Positions 14,827-23,701 of a stretch of 58,525 nucleotides of DNA are shown here, piece after piece. The notes under the pieces were generated by a model. The model was not told where the DNA came from. It saw only the letters and a list, made by a program, of their open reading frames with translations, and ran no database searches. The stretch comes from Actinomycetes bacterium (GTDB lineage: Bacteria; Actinomycetota; Acidimicrobiia; Acidimicrobiales; Palsa-688). The stretch spans positions 1 through 58,525 of the forward strand of contig JAJYMB010000100.1 in assembly GCA_021787365.1 (NCBI GenBank). Direction: 5' to 3'. The first letter of the stretch is position 1. Each line of letters begins with the position of its first letter. A program made the position numbers and the translations under genes.

Positions 14827-16509
14827 TCAGGGCTTGCCGCCGAGCTCGACTGCCTTCACGATGAGCAACAGCACGGCTACGACCAGGTAGCTGCGAAGGG
14901 ACCACATGACGACCACCCGTGAGCGGGACCACGGTGGCCGGCCGAGGAGGGCGAGGGGCTTCATCCGCCAAGTGGCCCGCTCCGGCGGGGGCGGAGCGGC
15001 CGCTCCCACCGCAGCGGCTCCTTCCGGAGCGGCTCGCTCCGGAGCGGCTCGCTCCGGCCGGCGCAGGCCGAAGTACACCCCGGCCGCCCCGAGCGCGACG
15101 GCCAGGGCGACGCCGAGCACCGCCGACAGGGTGGCCACGTTGACCCCCGGGAGGGCGGTGCTCACCACCAGGATGAGGGACATCACGAGCAGGACGCCGA
15201 TGATCAGGCTCGCCACGGCGTTGAGCCAGGGCCGGTTGACCCATGGCCCGAGCACCTCGCGGTCGTTGCAGAGCAGGAGCAGGAACACCGACGCCGAGGG
15301 CAGCAGCACGCCGGCCAGAGCTTGCACGGCGAGCGTGATCGTCCCGAGCGGGGCGCCCGGTATGAGCACGATGCCGGCGGCCACCGCCACCAGGCCGGCG
15401 AAGCTGGCATAAAAGCCCTTGGCCTCAGAGAAGCGGCGGTGCAACGAGTGGTGCGCCCCGAAGAAATCCCCGAAGGCGTAGGACGTGCCCAGGGTCACCG
15501 CCGCCGCCCCGATGATCGACGCGTTGAGCAGCACCAGGGCATAGAGCGCCCCCGCGCCGTGGCCGAGGGAGGCGCCAAGGGCAGTCGCGACCGTACCAGC
15601 GTCGACGAAGCCCCCGTGGTAGCGAGTACCCGAGAAGGCAGCCGCACAGGTGACGACCATGAGCACGGCGCCGGTCACGGTGACGAGGCTGCCCAGCACT
15701 GTGTCGGCTCGCTCGTAATTTACCCACCGGGGCGTTATGCGCTTATCGACGATGTTCGACTGCTGGAAAAACAGCTGCCAAGGGGCGACCGTCGTGCCCA
15801 CGATCGAGATTATGAGGAGCACGGCCGTCGACGTAGCCCCACCGGCGATCCCCGGGACGACGAGGCCATGGAGCAACGGCCCGCCGTGGGGATGGCTGAA
15901 TATGGCAAGCGGTATGACGAGGAAATTGGCGGCAACAAATACGAGCATGAAACGCTCCCAGCGCCTGAAGCTCCCGCTCGCCGTCATCGCCACGAGCCCT
16001 CCCCCGGCGAGCGGCACGGACAGGTACTTCGAAATGCCGAAATACCCGAGCGCGAGGTCGACCCCGATAAACTCCGTGACTATCGTCAAGAAATCGAGCA
16101 CGAAGAGGTCCCCCACGGAGAACCACCCCCAGAAGCGGCCGAAACGCTCCTTTATCAGCCGGGCGTGGCCTACACCGGTGACTGCGCCGAGGCGCACGAC
16201 CATCTCCTGGTTGACGACGAGCACCGGGATCAAGAGCGGGAGCACCCACAGCAAGCTGTAACCGTAGTTTTGGCCCGCCTGCGAATAGGTGGCGACTCCA
16301 CCCGCGTCATTGTCGCCCACCATTACGATTATCCCAGGGCCGATTATGGCGGCGAGAGTGAGGAGCCGGGCGCCCCAGCCCCGCCGGGCACCTGTGTCTT
16401 GCTGGCGGATCGTGCCGAGCGCCCCGCGGATGTCACCTACATGGGCTTCGTCGAGCACTGCCGCCTGATCGGCCCCCGGCAGTGCAGATGGAAGCGTTTT
16501 TTGGGCCAT
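14827..16509 (-). CDS. Nramp-family metal transporter with non-canonical motifs
   Basis: 560 residues with a cytoplasmic N-terminus (1-45), about eleven membrane segments and a Pro/Ala/Glu-rich segment before the last. The Nramp segment-1 site is recognisable (GPGIIVMVGDNDAGGVATYSQA), but the usual DPGN reads DNDAG at 66-70. Segment 6, normally MPHN, reads GTTVAPWQ at 238-245, without the soft-metal-selecting methionine. Nramp-related magnesium transporters also lack that methionine, so Mg2+ is plausible. It lies 316 bp downstream of a soluble MgtE-like sensor, which strengthens a magnesium role. ATG 16507-16509 is clear. Confidence 0.8.
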   Translation of the reverse strand: MAQKTLPSALPGADQAAVLDEAHVGDIRGALGTIRQQDTGARRGWGARLLTLAAIIGPGIIVMVGDNDAGGVATYSQAGQNYGYSLLWVLPLLIPVLVVNQEMVVRLGAVTGVGHARLIKERFGRFWGWFSVGDLFVLDFLTIVTEFIGVDLALGYFGISKYLSVPLAGGGLVAMTASGSFRRWERFMLVFVAANFLVIPLAIFSHPHGGPLLHGLVVPGIAGGATSTAVLLIISIVGTTVAPWQLFFQQSNIVDKRITPRWVNYERADTVLGSLVTVTGAVLMVVTCAAAFSGTRYHGGFVDAGTVATALGASLGHGAGALYALVLLNASIIGAAAVTLGTSYAFGDFFGAHHSLHRRFSEAKGFYASFAGLVAVAAGIVLIPGAPLGTITLAVQALAGVLLPSASVFLLLLCNDREVLGPWVNRPWLNAVASLIIGVLLVMSLILVVSTALPGVNVATLSAVLGVALAVALGAAGVYFGLRRPERAAPERAAPEGAAAVGAAAPPPPERATWRMKPLALLGRPPWSRSRVVVMWSLRSYLVVAVLLLIVKAVELGGKP

Positions 16510-16825
16510 GGCCGGTGACCTCCCGGGCTCGTGGGCTGACGTGTGGCATACGTTGTCCGGCGCACACGTCCGCCCCGGGCCCGGCTACACCACCATGGCC
16601 CGTGCCAACGTGCGCGCCTCGGGTTGGTGAGGCGACCCTCTGTCGGCGCTCAGTTCGGCTCCTTCGCTATACGGACTACTGCCAGCCCCCGTGCGGCAGC
16701 CACCGCGCGTCGCCAACGACTACCAGGGGCTCGCCCCTGCCCCCCGGTTACAACAGGAGGCAACGGGCACCAACGATGCTACCACAGCGCCCGGCAGACC
16801 TGGCCGGAGAGGTACGGGGAGGAGG
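16510..16825 (-). promoter_or_regulatory. Structured 316-bp spacer upstream of the Nramp-like gene (candidate RNA leader)
   Basis: No coding sequence is supported here. The spacer is full of short inverted repeats: GCCTC/GAGGC (16616-16633), CTGCC/GGCAG (about 16679-16699), CAGGGGC/GCCCCTG (16724-16739), and a GC-rich stem CCGGGC near 16575. The dense pairing between a Mg2+-sensing protein gene and a metal transporter suggests a metal-responsive leader. I could not match it securely to the M-box or yybP-ykoY riboswitch; see the findings. Confidence 0.35.
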
Positions 16826-18226
16826 CTATTCGGGTGCAACCATGCCGTACTGGCGGCGCCACCCCGACGGGAGCATCGTCTCCAGCACGTCGTCGACGGT
16901 TATCTGGCCGAGCATGCGCCCATCGGCGTCGACCACAGGTGCCACGGCGAGGTTGTAGTCGCTCATCTTGCGGACTACTTCGTGGATATCGGCGTCGGGT
17001 GAGAGCGTCGCCGGCTCCTCGCGCGTCGCGACGGCAACGCTCGCGCCCGGCTGCGCCCGCAGAAGGTCGACTACGAGGGCCGTGGCCTCTAGGCGCCCGC
17101 CCTCGCCGGTGACGAACACGACCCCCGACGCCTCCGGCGGGCTTGTCGACTTGCGTACGGCTTCGAGAGCGTCGGAGACGGTCGCGGTTGCCGGTACTGA
17201 CACGAAATCGGGGTTCATGAGGCCCCCGGCCGTCTCCGGGTTGTAGCTGAGCAGCGCGCGCATCTTTGCCTGGGCCGGCAAAGGCACCTTCTCCAGGATC
17301 GGCAGCCGCCGCTCCTGGTCGAGCTCGGTGAGCAAGTCGACGGCGTCGTCCGGGCCCATGGCGGAGAGCAACCTGGCGGCCTCTTCGTCGCTGCGGCTGC
17401 GCAGGAACTCGACTTGGTGGTCCGGCTCGAGCTCCTCGAAAACGTCCGCCTCGAGCTCGCGGTCCGCGCTCACCGCCTTTATGATCTCCTCGCCTTCTTC
17501 GTGCGACGCTGCCTCCACCAGGTCGGCCAGGGCTGCGGGGTGGAGGCGGCGAAGCTTGCGGAAGGGGATCTGCAAGCGTGCGGTCGGCACGTGAGAGACA
17601 AAGGGCTCCACCTCCGACCAGTCGAGGACCCGCCCGTCCTGGCCACGGCGGCGCCACTTGCGGGGGAGCAGCCTCCCGAGCAGCGGGCGCGGGCTCGTGT
17701 CGACACCGCTCACCTGCCAAGAACTGCCGACCTTGGCGAGCAGTATGTCATTGGCTCGCACGAGGCGGGCCCTTTTCATGTGGATCAGGTGGCGCGAACC
17801 CAAGTCGCGCCCGAGCAGCACCTCGCCTGGGCGGCGCACGAACGGCCCGAGCGAGGCCGGTTCGACCTTCAACCTGGCTAAGTCGTAGCCGAGCTCGGCC
17901 AGCTGGTAGGCGTGGGCGAACTTGTCGGCCCCCTCGACGCTGACCACCAAGCCGGTGACCCGCGGGTGCCAGCCCGGGGAGGTGTCCTCTCCGCCTAGGC
18001 GGGCGATCACATCGGAAAGCCGGCCCTCTACCGGGCCGGAAGGGCCTTGCACGACGGTGCCGAGCAGGCCGGAAAGGCGAAGGATCTCGTGGTGGGCGAC
18101 ATCAGCGCCACCGGCCAGCGCGGGCACGCCCGGTAAAGAGGCGCCCGGTGGAGAGGCGGTACTTGGGGGCGGGTCACCCCTCGCTCTAGGCACAGCGCCA
18201 GAGTACACCGCCGTTCCCCAAACCAT
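16826..18226 (-). CDS. Soluble MgtE-like protein (PRC-like + MgtE N + CBS domains, no membrane part)
   Basis: About 466 residues from ATG 18226. After a disordered start, residues about 45-190 contain two PRC-barrel-like segments (LRLSGLLGTVVQGPSG; GEVLLGRDLGSRHLIHMKRA). Then comes the MgtE N domain (IPFRKLRRLHPAALADLVEA to LLSYNPETAGGLMNPDFVSV), and a CBS pair ending VDDVLETMLP. In MgtE these cytosolic domains bind Mg2+ and gate a C-terminal channel; here the gene stops right after the CBS pair with no membrane segments. M. tuberculosis Rv1232c has similar architecture. It probably senses Mg2+ for the adjacent Nramp-like transporter. The start is uncertain (GTG 18193 and 18127 also possible). 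Confidence 0.8.
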   Translation of the reverse strand: MVWGTAVYSGAVPRARGDPPPSTASPPGASLPGVPALAGGADVAHHEILRLSGLLGTVVQGPSGPVEGRLSDVIARLGGEDTSPGWHPRVTGLVVSVEGADKFAHAYQLAELGYDLARLKVEPASLGPFVRRPGEVLLGRDLGSRHLIHMKRARLVRANDILLAKVGSSWQVSGVDTSPRPLLGRLLPRKWRRRGQDGRVLDWSEVEPFVSHVPTARLQIPFRKLRRLHPAALADLVEAASHEEGEEIIKAVSADRELEADVFEELEPDHQVEFLRSRSDEEAARLLSAMGPDDAVDLLTELDQERRLPILEKVPLPAQAKMRALLSYNPETAGGLMNPDFVSVPATATVSDALEAVRKSTSPPEASGVVFVTGEGGRLEATALVVDLLRAQPGASVAVATREEPATLSPDADIHEVVRKMSDYNLAVAPVVDADGRMLGQITVDDVLETMLPSGWRRQYGMVAPE

Positions 18227-18588
18227 CAGCAAACATCTCAGTGACGGTTGCCTGCTGGGCTCCTGGGACCGGTGCAGTGGGCACCGGGCCAGCAGTGCTG
18301 GCACCAGGAGTGCGACCTAGGGCTGGTGCAATATGCACTCAGGCCATCTCGGGCATGATGGCCCCCGTCGGTGGCTCGGCCGCTTCCCGATCAAAGGAGC
18401 GCGCCTCGGCAGTGACCGAAGTCTTACGGCTTCGACGTCAACCCCTCCTCCCCTCGCTCACCACGTCATGGTCGCAGGCAGGGCCAAAGGCTATTGGGCC
18501 CTCTGGCGAGGGGTCTTTCGCCCCTAACCACTTAAGCGCGGCGAGACGACACTGGCGCTCGACCCACACATAACAAGGAGGGCCCCAG
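18227..18588 (+). promoter_or_regulatory. Intergenic region before ppdK with two hairpins
   Basis: This 362-bp divergent region holds no gene I can support. It includes hairpins AGGGCC/GGCCCT (18480-18502) and AGGGG/CCCCT (18509-18525), and CTGCTGG/CCAGCAG (18250-18297). The last part supplies the strong ribosome-binding site of ppdK (AAGGAGGG, 18575-18582). It must carry promoters for both ppdK and the MgtE-like gene, but no clear -10/-35 pair stood out. Confidence 0.4.
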
Positions 18589-21303
18589 ATGGCCAAGTAC
18601 GTCTACGACTTTGCCGAGGGCAACCGCGGCATGCTCGACCTGCTCGGGGGAAAGGGGGCGAACTTGGCCGAAATGAGCAACCTGGGCCTGCCGGTCCCGC
18701 CGGGCTTCACGATCACGACCGAAGCCTGCCGGGAGTACCTGACTACGGGTGGTCTCCCCGCCGGGCTCGGCACAGAGGTCGAAGAGCACCTCTCGCGCCT
18801 GGAACGGACGATGGGCAAGCACCTGGGCGACCCGGACGACCCGCTCTTGGTCTCGGTGCGGAGCGGGGCCAGGTTTTCCATGCCAGGGATGATGGACACG
18901 GTCCTCGACATCGGGTTGAACGAGGCGTCGGTCATGGGCCTCGCCAAGCAGGCTGACGACGAACGCTTCGCCTGGGACTCCTACCGCCGCCTGGTCCAGA
19001 TGTTCGGCAAGACCGTTATGGGGGCCGACGGGGCGCTCTTCGAGCACGCCCTCGCGGACATGAAGCGGGCGAGGGGCGCCGCCTCGGACCTGGACCTCGG
19101 GGTAGGCGACTTGAGAGAACTGGTCTCCACCTACAAAGAGATCGTGAAGCGCGAAACGGGGCGGGAGTTCCCGACCGAGCCGCGCGAGCAACTCGACGCC
19201 GCCATAAAGGCCGTGTTCGAGTCCTGGAACACCGAACGTGCCCGGGTCTACCGGCGCCAGGAACGCATCCCCGAGGACCTCGGCACGGCCGTCAACATCG
19301 TCTCGATGGTCTTCGGCAACCTCGGGCTCTCCTCGGGGACGGGCGTGGCTTTCACCCGCGACCCCGCCACCGGCAACCGGGGCGTCTACGGCGACTACCT
19401 CCAGGACGCGCAGGGCGAGGACGTCGTGGCCGGGATCAGGAACCCAGTGCCCTTGGAGGCGCTGCAAGAGCTGAACGAACCCGTGTACCGCCAGCTGCTC
19501 GACATCATGGCCGTCTTGGAGCACCACTACCGCGACCTCTGTGACATCGAGTTCACGGTCGAAAACGGCAGGCTCTGGATGCTCCAGACCCGTGTCGGCA
19601 AGCGCACGGCGGCGGCGGCGTTCCGCATCGCCACCCAGCTCGTGGACGAAGGCGTGATCAGCATGGACGAGGCCCTCGGGCGGGTGAACGGGGCCCAGCT
19701 CGCAGAGCTGATGTTCCCTCGCTTCGCCGAGGGCACCGCCGGCGCCAAGCTCGCGACCGGCCAGGGTGCCAGCCCCGGCGCGGCCGTCGGCAAGGCGGTT
19801 TTCGACTCGGAGGCCGCTGGCGAATGGGCCTCGCGAGGCGAGGCCGTCATCTTGGTCCGCAACGAGACCAACCCCGACGACCTGCCGGGCATGGTCGCGG
19901 CAAAGGGGATCTTGACCCGCCGGGGCGGCAGGACGAGCCACGCGGCCGTCGTCGCCCGGGGGCTCGGCAAGACCTGCGTGGTCGCCGCTCAGGACCTCCA
20001 GCTAGACGTCCCCGGCCGGCGCTTCACCGCCCCTGACGGGACAGTCATCGCCGAAGGCGACGTCATCTCGATCGACGGCAAGACGGGGGCCGTGTACAAG
20101 GGCGCGGTCGAGGTGGCCCCCTCACCCCTTGTCGAGTACTTCGAGGGGACCTTCGACGCAGCGTTGGCAGACGTCGAGACGAGAGACCTCGTGGCTTGCG
20201 TGAGCCGCCTCCTCCGCCACGCCGACGCCCGCCGGCGCCTCGGGGTGAAGGCCAACGCCGACATGCCAGACGATGCCCGCCGTGCCCGGTCCTTCGGGGC
20301 AGAGGGCATAGGGCTCTGCCGGACCGAGCACATGTTCCTCGGCGAGCGCAGGCTTTTCGTGGAGCGGCTCATACTGGCCGAGACCGAGGAGGAACGCCAA
20401 GCCGCCCTCGACGATCTCCTGCCGCTCCAGCGTTCGGACTTCGTGCAGATCTTCGAGCAGATGGACGGCCTGCCCGTGACGATAAGGCTGATCGACCCAC
20501 CGCTGCACGAGTTCTTGCCGGACCTCACCCAGTTGTCCGTGCGGGCCGCGACCGCCAGGGCCAAGGGCGAGACGGACGAGGAAGCCGAGCGCCTCCTGCC
20601 GGCCGTGCGCCGTCTACACGAGCAAAACCCGATGCTCGGCCTGCGCGGCGTCCGGCTCTGCCTCGCGGTGCCGGGGCTCATCGACCTCCAGGTACGCGCC
20701 ATCGCCGAGGCCGCGGTGGAGCGCAAGAAGGCCGGCGCCAACCCCGTCTTCGAGGTGATGGTGCCCGTCGTCGGCGCGGTCCAAGAACTCGAGCACGTCC
20801 GGGAGGAAGCAGAGTCGGTTATCGACGCCGTCTCGGAGGGGGCTGGGGTGCACCTGGAAAAGGTCATCGGCACCATGATCGAGCTGCCCAGGGCGTGCCT
20901 GACGGCCGGCCAGATCGCCACCGCGGCCGACTTTTTCTCCTACGGCACCAACGACCTCACCCAGACCACTTGGGGCTTCTCGCGAGACGACTGCGAGGCG
21001 TCGTTCTTCCCTCTCTACATGAGCCTCGGGATATTCGGCACCTCCCCCTTCGAGACCCTGGACAAGGACGGGGTCGGGGCCCTGGTCAGGATGGGGTCGG
21101 CCGCAGCCCGCACGGCCAAGCCCGAGATCGAACTGGGCGTGTGCGGCGAGCACGGCGGCGACCCCGAAAGCATCCACTTCTTCGACGAAATCGGCCTCGA
21201 CTACGTGTCGTGCTCGCCGTTCCGGGTGCCCGTCGCGCGCCTCGAGGCCGGCCGGGCGGCGTTGCCGAGGTCGGTCGCCGGCAAGGTCAGCGCCTCCCGC
21301 TGA
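18589..21303 (+). CDS. ppdK: Pyruvate, phosphate dikinase
   Basis: PPDK interconverts pyruvate + ATP + Pi and phosphoenolpyruvate + AMP + PPi. The 904-residue protein has the nucleotide-binding domain (LLGGKGANLAEMSNLGLPVP; SVRSGARFSMPGMMDTVLD), the swivelling phosphohistidine domain with GGRTSHAAVVARG (His451), and the C-terminal TIM barrel ending with the catalytic cysteine in GVCGEHGGDP (Cys852). Length is normal. ATG 18589 follows AAGGAGGG by 6 nt. No PPDK regulatory kinase is next to it. The gene converges on the lipoate-ligase-like gene, with a strong hairpin between them. Confidence 0.97.
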   Translation: MAKYVYDFAEGNRGMLDLLGGKGANLAEMSNLGLPVPPGFTITTEACREYLTTGGLPAGLGTEVEEHLSRLERTMGKHLGDPDDPLLVSVRSGARFSMPGMMDTVLDIGLNEASVMGLAKQADDERFAWDSYRRLVQMFGKTVMGADGALFEHALADMKRARGAASDLDLGVGDLRELVSTYKEIVKRETGREFPTEPREQLDAAIKAVFESWNTERARVYRRQERIPEDLGTAVNIVSMVFGNLGLSSGTGVAFTRDPATGNRGVYGDYLQDAQGEDVVAGIRNPVPLEALQELNEPVYRQLLDIMAVLEHHYRDLCDIEFTVENGRLWMLQTRVGKRTAAAAFRIATQLVDEGVISMDEALGRVNGAQLAELMFPRFAEGTAGAKLATGQGASPGAAVGKAVFDSEAAGEWASRGEAVILVRNETNPDDLPGMVAAKGILTRRGGRTSHAAVVARGLGKTCVVAAQDLQLDVPGRRFTAPDGTVIAEGDVISIDGKTGAVYKGAVEVAPSPLVEYFEGTFDAALADVETRDLVACVSRLLRHADARRRLGVKANADMPDDARRARSFGAEGIGLCRTEHMFLGERRLFVERLILAETEEERQAALDDLLPLQRSDFVQIFEQMDGLPVTIRLIDPPLHEFLPDLTQLSVRAATARAKGETDEEAERLLPAVRRLHEQNPMLGLRGVRLCLAVPGLIDLQVRAIAEAAVERKKAGANPVFEVMVPVVGAVQELEHVREEAESVIDAVSEGAGVHLEKVIGTMIELPRACLTAGQIATAADFFSYGTNDLTQTTWGFSRDDCEASFFPLYMSLGIFGTSPFETLDKDGVGALVRMGSAAARTAKPEIELGVCGEHGGDPESIHFFDEIGLDYVSCSPFRVPVARLEAGRAALPRSVAGKVSASR

Positions 21304-21304
21304 G

Positions 21305-21360
21305 CCTCCCGCAGGTCACGGGAGGACGGCGAGCAGCTCTTCGAACAGCTGCTCGCCGTC
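21305..21360. terminator. Bidirectional hairpins between ppdK and the lipoate-ligase-like gene
   Basis: Two adjacent stems: CCTCCCG/CGGGAGG (21305-21325) just past the ppdK stop, and a perfect 14-bp stem GACGGCGAGCAGCT/AGCTGCTCGCCGTC with an 8-nt loop (21325-21360). The second lies inside the last codons of the lplA-like gene. No T-tract follows, so this would be a GC-hairpin terminator serving both converging genes. Confidence 0.6.
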
Positions 21361-22071
21361 CCCGGCGGGAGCCGCGAGGGCAACGTCGCGCAATTCACGC
21401 GACGCCTGCTCGCGTTCGGGCGGGGAGAGCGCGAGGAGGGCCGCCAGCTCGGCCGGCTCCCAGCGCAGCAGGCAAGAGCACTGGAAGAGCGCTCCGAGCC
21501 TTGTCCGGCGCTGGGACACCCCGACGACCTTGGGCCACTGACGGCCCGGCACGCTTGCGGTCACGTCGGTGGCGGTCACGTCGGGGACGGTCACCTCGCC
21601 GGCGCCCAGGAGCGCGAAGCAGGCGATCGAACCCCAAGGGCGGCGCAGGAGCTGACCTTTCCAGGCTTCGGCCCCGGCCAGCCCCGCGTGGCGCAACGCG
21701 AGCGCCCAAGCCTCCCCGACCCACCAGGCAGCGCGGGCCACGTCCTCGTCGAACAGCGGGTCGCCCGCCGGCACCACGAGGTCGACCCACAGTTGCGCCC
21801 CGGGCTGGACCAGCACCGCGCCACCGCCGCTCCTCCTGCGTACCAGACCGACGCCGGCCCGGGCGCAGGCCGAGGCATCCGCCACCGCCTCCGGCTGCGA
21901 GCTGCCGAGGACGAGGGCGCTGTCGATCGGTTGCAAGCAGCGGGCGGTACGGGCCAGGGGGCTTACCGGCACGTCATTGGGGGAGACGAGCACCGCCGAC
22001 GAGGCGTGCAGGTCCGCGACCGTGCCGCTCCGGTGCTCGACGAGCCACTTCGTGCGGTGTGAGCTACTCAA
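21316..22071 (-). CDS. Lipoate-protein ligase A-like (BPL/LPL) family protein
   Basis: 251 residues with the BPL_LplA_LipB fold signatures: RRRSGGGAVLVQPGAQLWVD around residue 80-100 and the catalytic lysine in WPKVVGVSQRR near 180. Such enzymes attach or transfer lipoyl or octanoyl groups to GcvH and dehydrogenase E2 subunits. Here GcvH (about 7 kb away) is an obvious client. The start is TTG 22071, overlapping the HNH gene stop as TTGA, so the pair is translationally coupled. Substrate (lipoate versus octanoate or biotin) cannot be settled from sequence alone. Confidence 0.75.
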   Translation of the reverse strand: MSSSHRTKWLVEHRSGTVADLHASSAVLVSPNDVPVSPLARTARCLQPIDSALVLGSSQPEAVADASACARAGVGLVRRRSGGGAVLVQPGAQLWVDLVVPAGDPLFDEDVARAAWWVGEAWALALRHAGLAGAEAWKGQLLRRPWGSIACFALLGAGEVTVPDVTATDVTASVPGRQWPKVVGVSQRRTRLGALFQCSCLLRWEPAELAALLALSPPEREQASRELRDVALAAPAGDGEQLFEELLAVLP

Positions 22072-22637
22072 GCAGACAAAGGGGTGACGCGAACCGAGAA
22101 CGCGGCGGCCCCGTCAGAAGCGTTACCCAGGTGGACGAACTGCCCGGGCAGGCCGAGGTACGGCTCCCAGTCCGGCAACACCGTCCCGAGCGCCACGAGC
22201 GCCCACTGGCGGCCCTTCGGGGCCGAAGGGGGCCGGCGCAGCCTCATGCCGCTCTCCTCGAGCATGTGGTCGCGTTTCCTCGCGTTGCACCGCTTGCAGG
22301 CTGCCACGACATTTTCCCACGTGTGCTGGCCACCTTTGGACCGCGGCACGATGTGGTCGATGTTCTCTGCCTGGGCGCCGCAGTACTGGCAGCGGTGGCC
22401 GTCCCGGGCGAACACCGCACGGCGGTTGAGCGCGACGTGGGCCTGGTGGGGGACCCGCACGAAATGGGCCAGGCGCACCACCGAAGGCTCGGGGAAGCTG
22501 AGCCGGGAGGCGTGGAAAACGCGCCCGGTCCCCGACAAAAGCTCCGCCTTGGACTGCAGCACCAGGACCAGCGCCCTCCTGGTGGGCACGACGCAGAGCG
22601 GCTCGTACGTGGCGTTGAGGACGAGCGCTCGCGACAT
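22068..22637 (-). CDS. HNH endonuclease family protein
   Basis: 189 residues, typical of the common actinobacterial stand-alone HNH protein starting SRALVLNATYEPL. The nuclease core is visible: FARDGHRCQYCG and ENIDHIVPRSKGG, followed by CKRCNARKRDHM, giving a zinc-binding CxxC...CxxC pair and the catalytic DHI-histidine. ATG 22637 matches the family N-terminus. Cellular role is unknown; it is coupled to the lipoate-ligase-like gene. There is no sign of an intron or intein around it. Confidence 0.9.
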   Translation of the reverse strand: MSRALVLNATYEPLCVVPTRRALVLVLQSKAELLSGTGRVFHASRLSFPEPSVVRLAHFVRVPHQAHVALNRRAVFARDGHRCQYCGAQAENIDHIVPRSKGGQHTWENVVAACKRCNARKRDHMLEESGMRLRRPPSAPKGRQWALVALGTVLPDWEPYLGLPGQFVHLGNASDGAAAFSVRVTPLSA

Positions 22638-22723
22638 GCCCTCGGCCTCAGCTTCGTATGAGGTGCACCTGCAGCACGGTGCGGACACCACTAGCTGTTG
22701 CGAACGGGGGCACGAAGAGAAAC

Positions 22724-23029
22724 TTAGCGCACGAGCGCTCTCATCCTGCGGCACCACTCCAAGTAGCCGACCACCTCGGCCGGGCTGAGCTCGGCCGGGC
22801 TGAGCTCGGCCTGACTGAGCTCGGCCGGGGGGGAACCGAACATCGCTTCTGTGCGGAAAGACAGGTACGCGCGGGCTGGGACCGGGAGCGGCGGCCAACC
22901 GGCCCACCACCGTCGCGGGCACAACGCCCTCCACTGGCGCCACGCCTCGGCCCAGAGGTCGGGCCGGCGGGCGACAGCCCGCACCACGCCGAGACCGAGC
23001 CCCGTCGAGCTACTAACAAAGTCTTTCAT
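22724..23029 (-). CDS. Small conserved actinobacterial protein with repeat-expanded segment
   Basis: 101 residues: an N-terminal basic/Trp-rich region (PDLWAEAWRQWRALCPRRWW), a PPLPVPARAYLSFR segment and a C-terminal EVVGYLEWCRRMR. This layout is common to a family of small actinobacterial hypothetical proteins often found beside the HNH gene. Before the final helix, 15-bp repeats encode three or four copies of AELSP, which look like a recent expansion. ATG 23029 is clear. Function unknown. Confidence 0.7.
   Translation of the reverse strand: MKDFVSSSTGLGLGVVRAVARRPDLWAEAWRQWRALCPRRWWAGWPPLPVPARAYLSFRTEAMFGSPPAELSQAELSPAELSPAEVVGYLEWCRRMRALVR
22775..22834. repeat. 15-bp tandem repeats in a small conserved gene
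   Basis: Units of CTCGGCCGGGCTGAG start at 22775 and 22790, with variants at 22805 and 22820. They are in frame and encode repeated Ala-Glu-Leu-Ser-Pro/Gln. Confidence 0.85.
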
Positions 23030-23149
23030 GTCACTCCGGTACTGCGCCGGCTGGTCCCGCTGGACAAGGCCTCCTCTGGTCTACTCGACGTGGGCGGCGG
23101 GGCTGCACCCTGGAAATTTGGCCAACCCGGGCCGGCGGCCCGGGGAAAG

Positions 23150-23542
23150 CTAGTTGGGCTCGTCGTCGTGCTGGCCGGCCGCCCAGCCGGGCCACCACTT
23201 TCTCTCGCCCCGGGAACGGCCCGTCTGGCCGTCGGGCGAGCCGGCGCCTGGCGGGGGTGGGCTGCCCCAGCGCTCTTGCGCCAGCCGGCGCAGGCACTGG
23301 GCCAGCACCGCCGCTGCTCCCACCATGACGAGGAACCCAACCAAGCCGATGACCCAGGACGAGGCGAACGAGGCGAGCAGCGCGACCAGCCCGGCGACGA
23401 ACGCGCCAGCCGCCCACTTGGCCTTGCGCGCCGCCTCCTCGGGGTCGGCCGGGACTCGCAAGGGGCGCGCCAAACCCTTTTCCTGCTGCAGCTGCCGCTC
23501 GATCTGGCGCAGTACGCGCTGCTCATGCTCAGACAGAGGCAA
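23150..23542 (-). CDS. DUF3040 membrane protein
   Basis: 130 residues. The N-terminal LSEHEQRVLRQIERQLQQE is the defining start of DUF3040, an actinobacterial family of unknown function. Two hydrophobic segments follow at about residues 44-62 and 65-82, then a Gly/Pro-rich cytoplasmic tail. The start is TTG 23542, the only one that retains the motif. No operon partner is evident. Confidence 0.85.
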   Translation of the reverse strand: MPLSEHEQRVLRQIERQLQQEKGLARPLRVPADPEEAARKAKWAAGAFVAGLVALLASFASSWVIGLVGFLVMVGAAAVLAQCLRRLAQERWGSPPPPGAGSPDGQTGRSRGERKWWPGWAAGQHDDEPN

Positions 23543-23701
23543 CGCGCACCTCCACCCTCGCCCGTCCCTCTGCTCCTCGGCCCATCTGCCTTCTCTCCCT
23601 CCCCCAAGTTACACCCAGCAACCGCAGAAGGGCCCTCGCGGCCGAAGGCCCAGCTCCAATTGGTGCCGCGCCTGGTCAGCTCGCTAGGTGGCCTCGCTCC
23701 A

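Noticed and set aside
16619-16768. M-box (ykoK) magnesium riboswitch on the plus strand
   Set aside because: Some consensus fragments are visible, but GGTGAGGC and GCTCCT are separated by about 25 nt instead of contiguous, and no plus-strand gene lies downstream. Kept only as a query for a covariance search.
18603-18947. Minus-strand gene antisense to ppdK start
   Set aside because: No ribosome-binding site and low-complexity Ser/Pro composition; ppdK is unambiguous on the other strand.
20196-22661. 821-residue plus-strand reading frame
   Set aside because: It is an out-of-frame reading of ppdK followed by the antisense of the lipoate-ligase-like and HNH genes.
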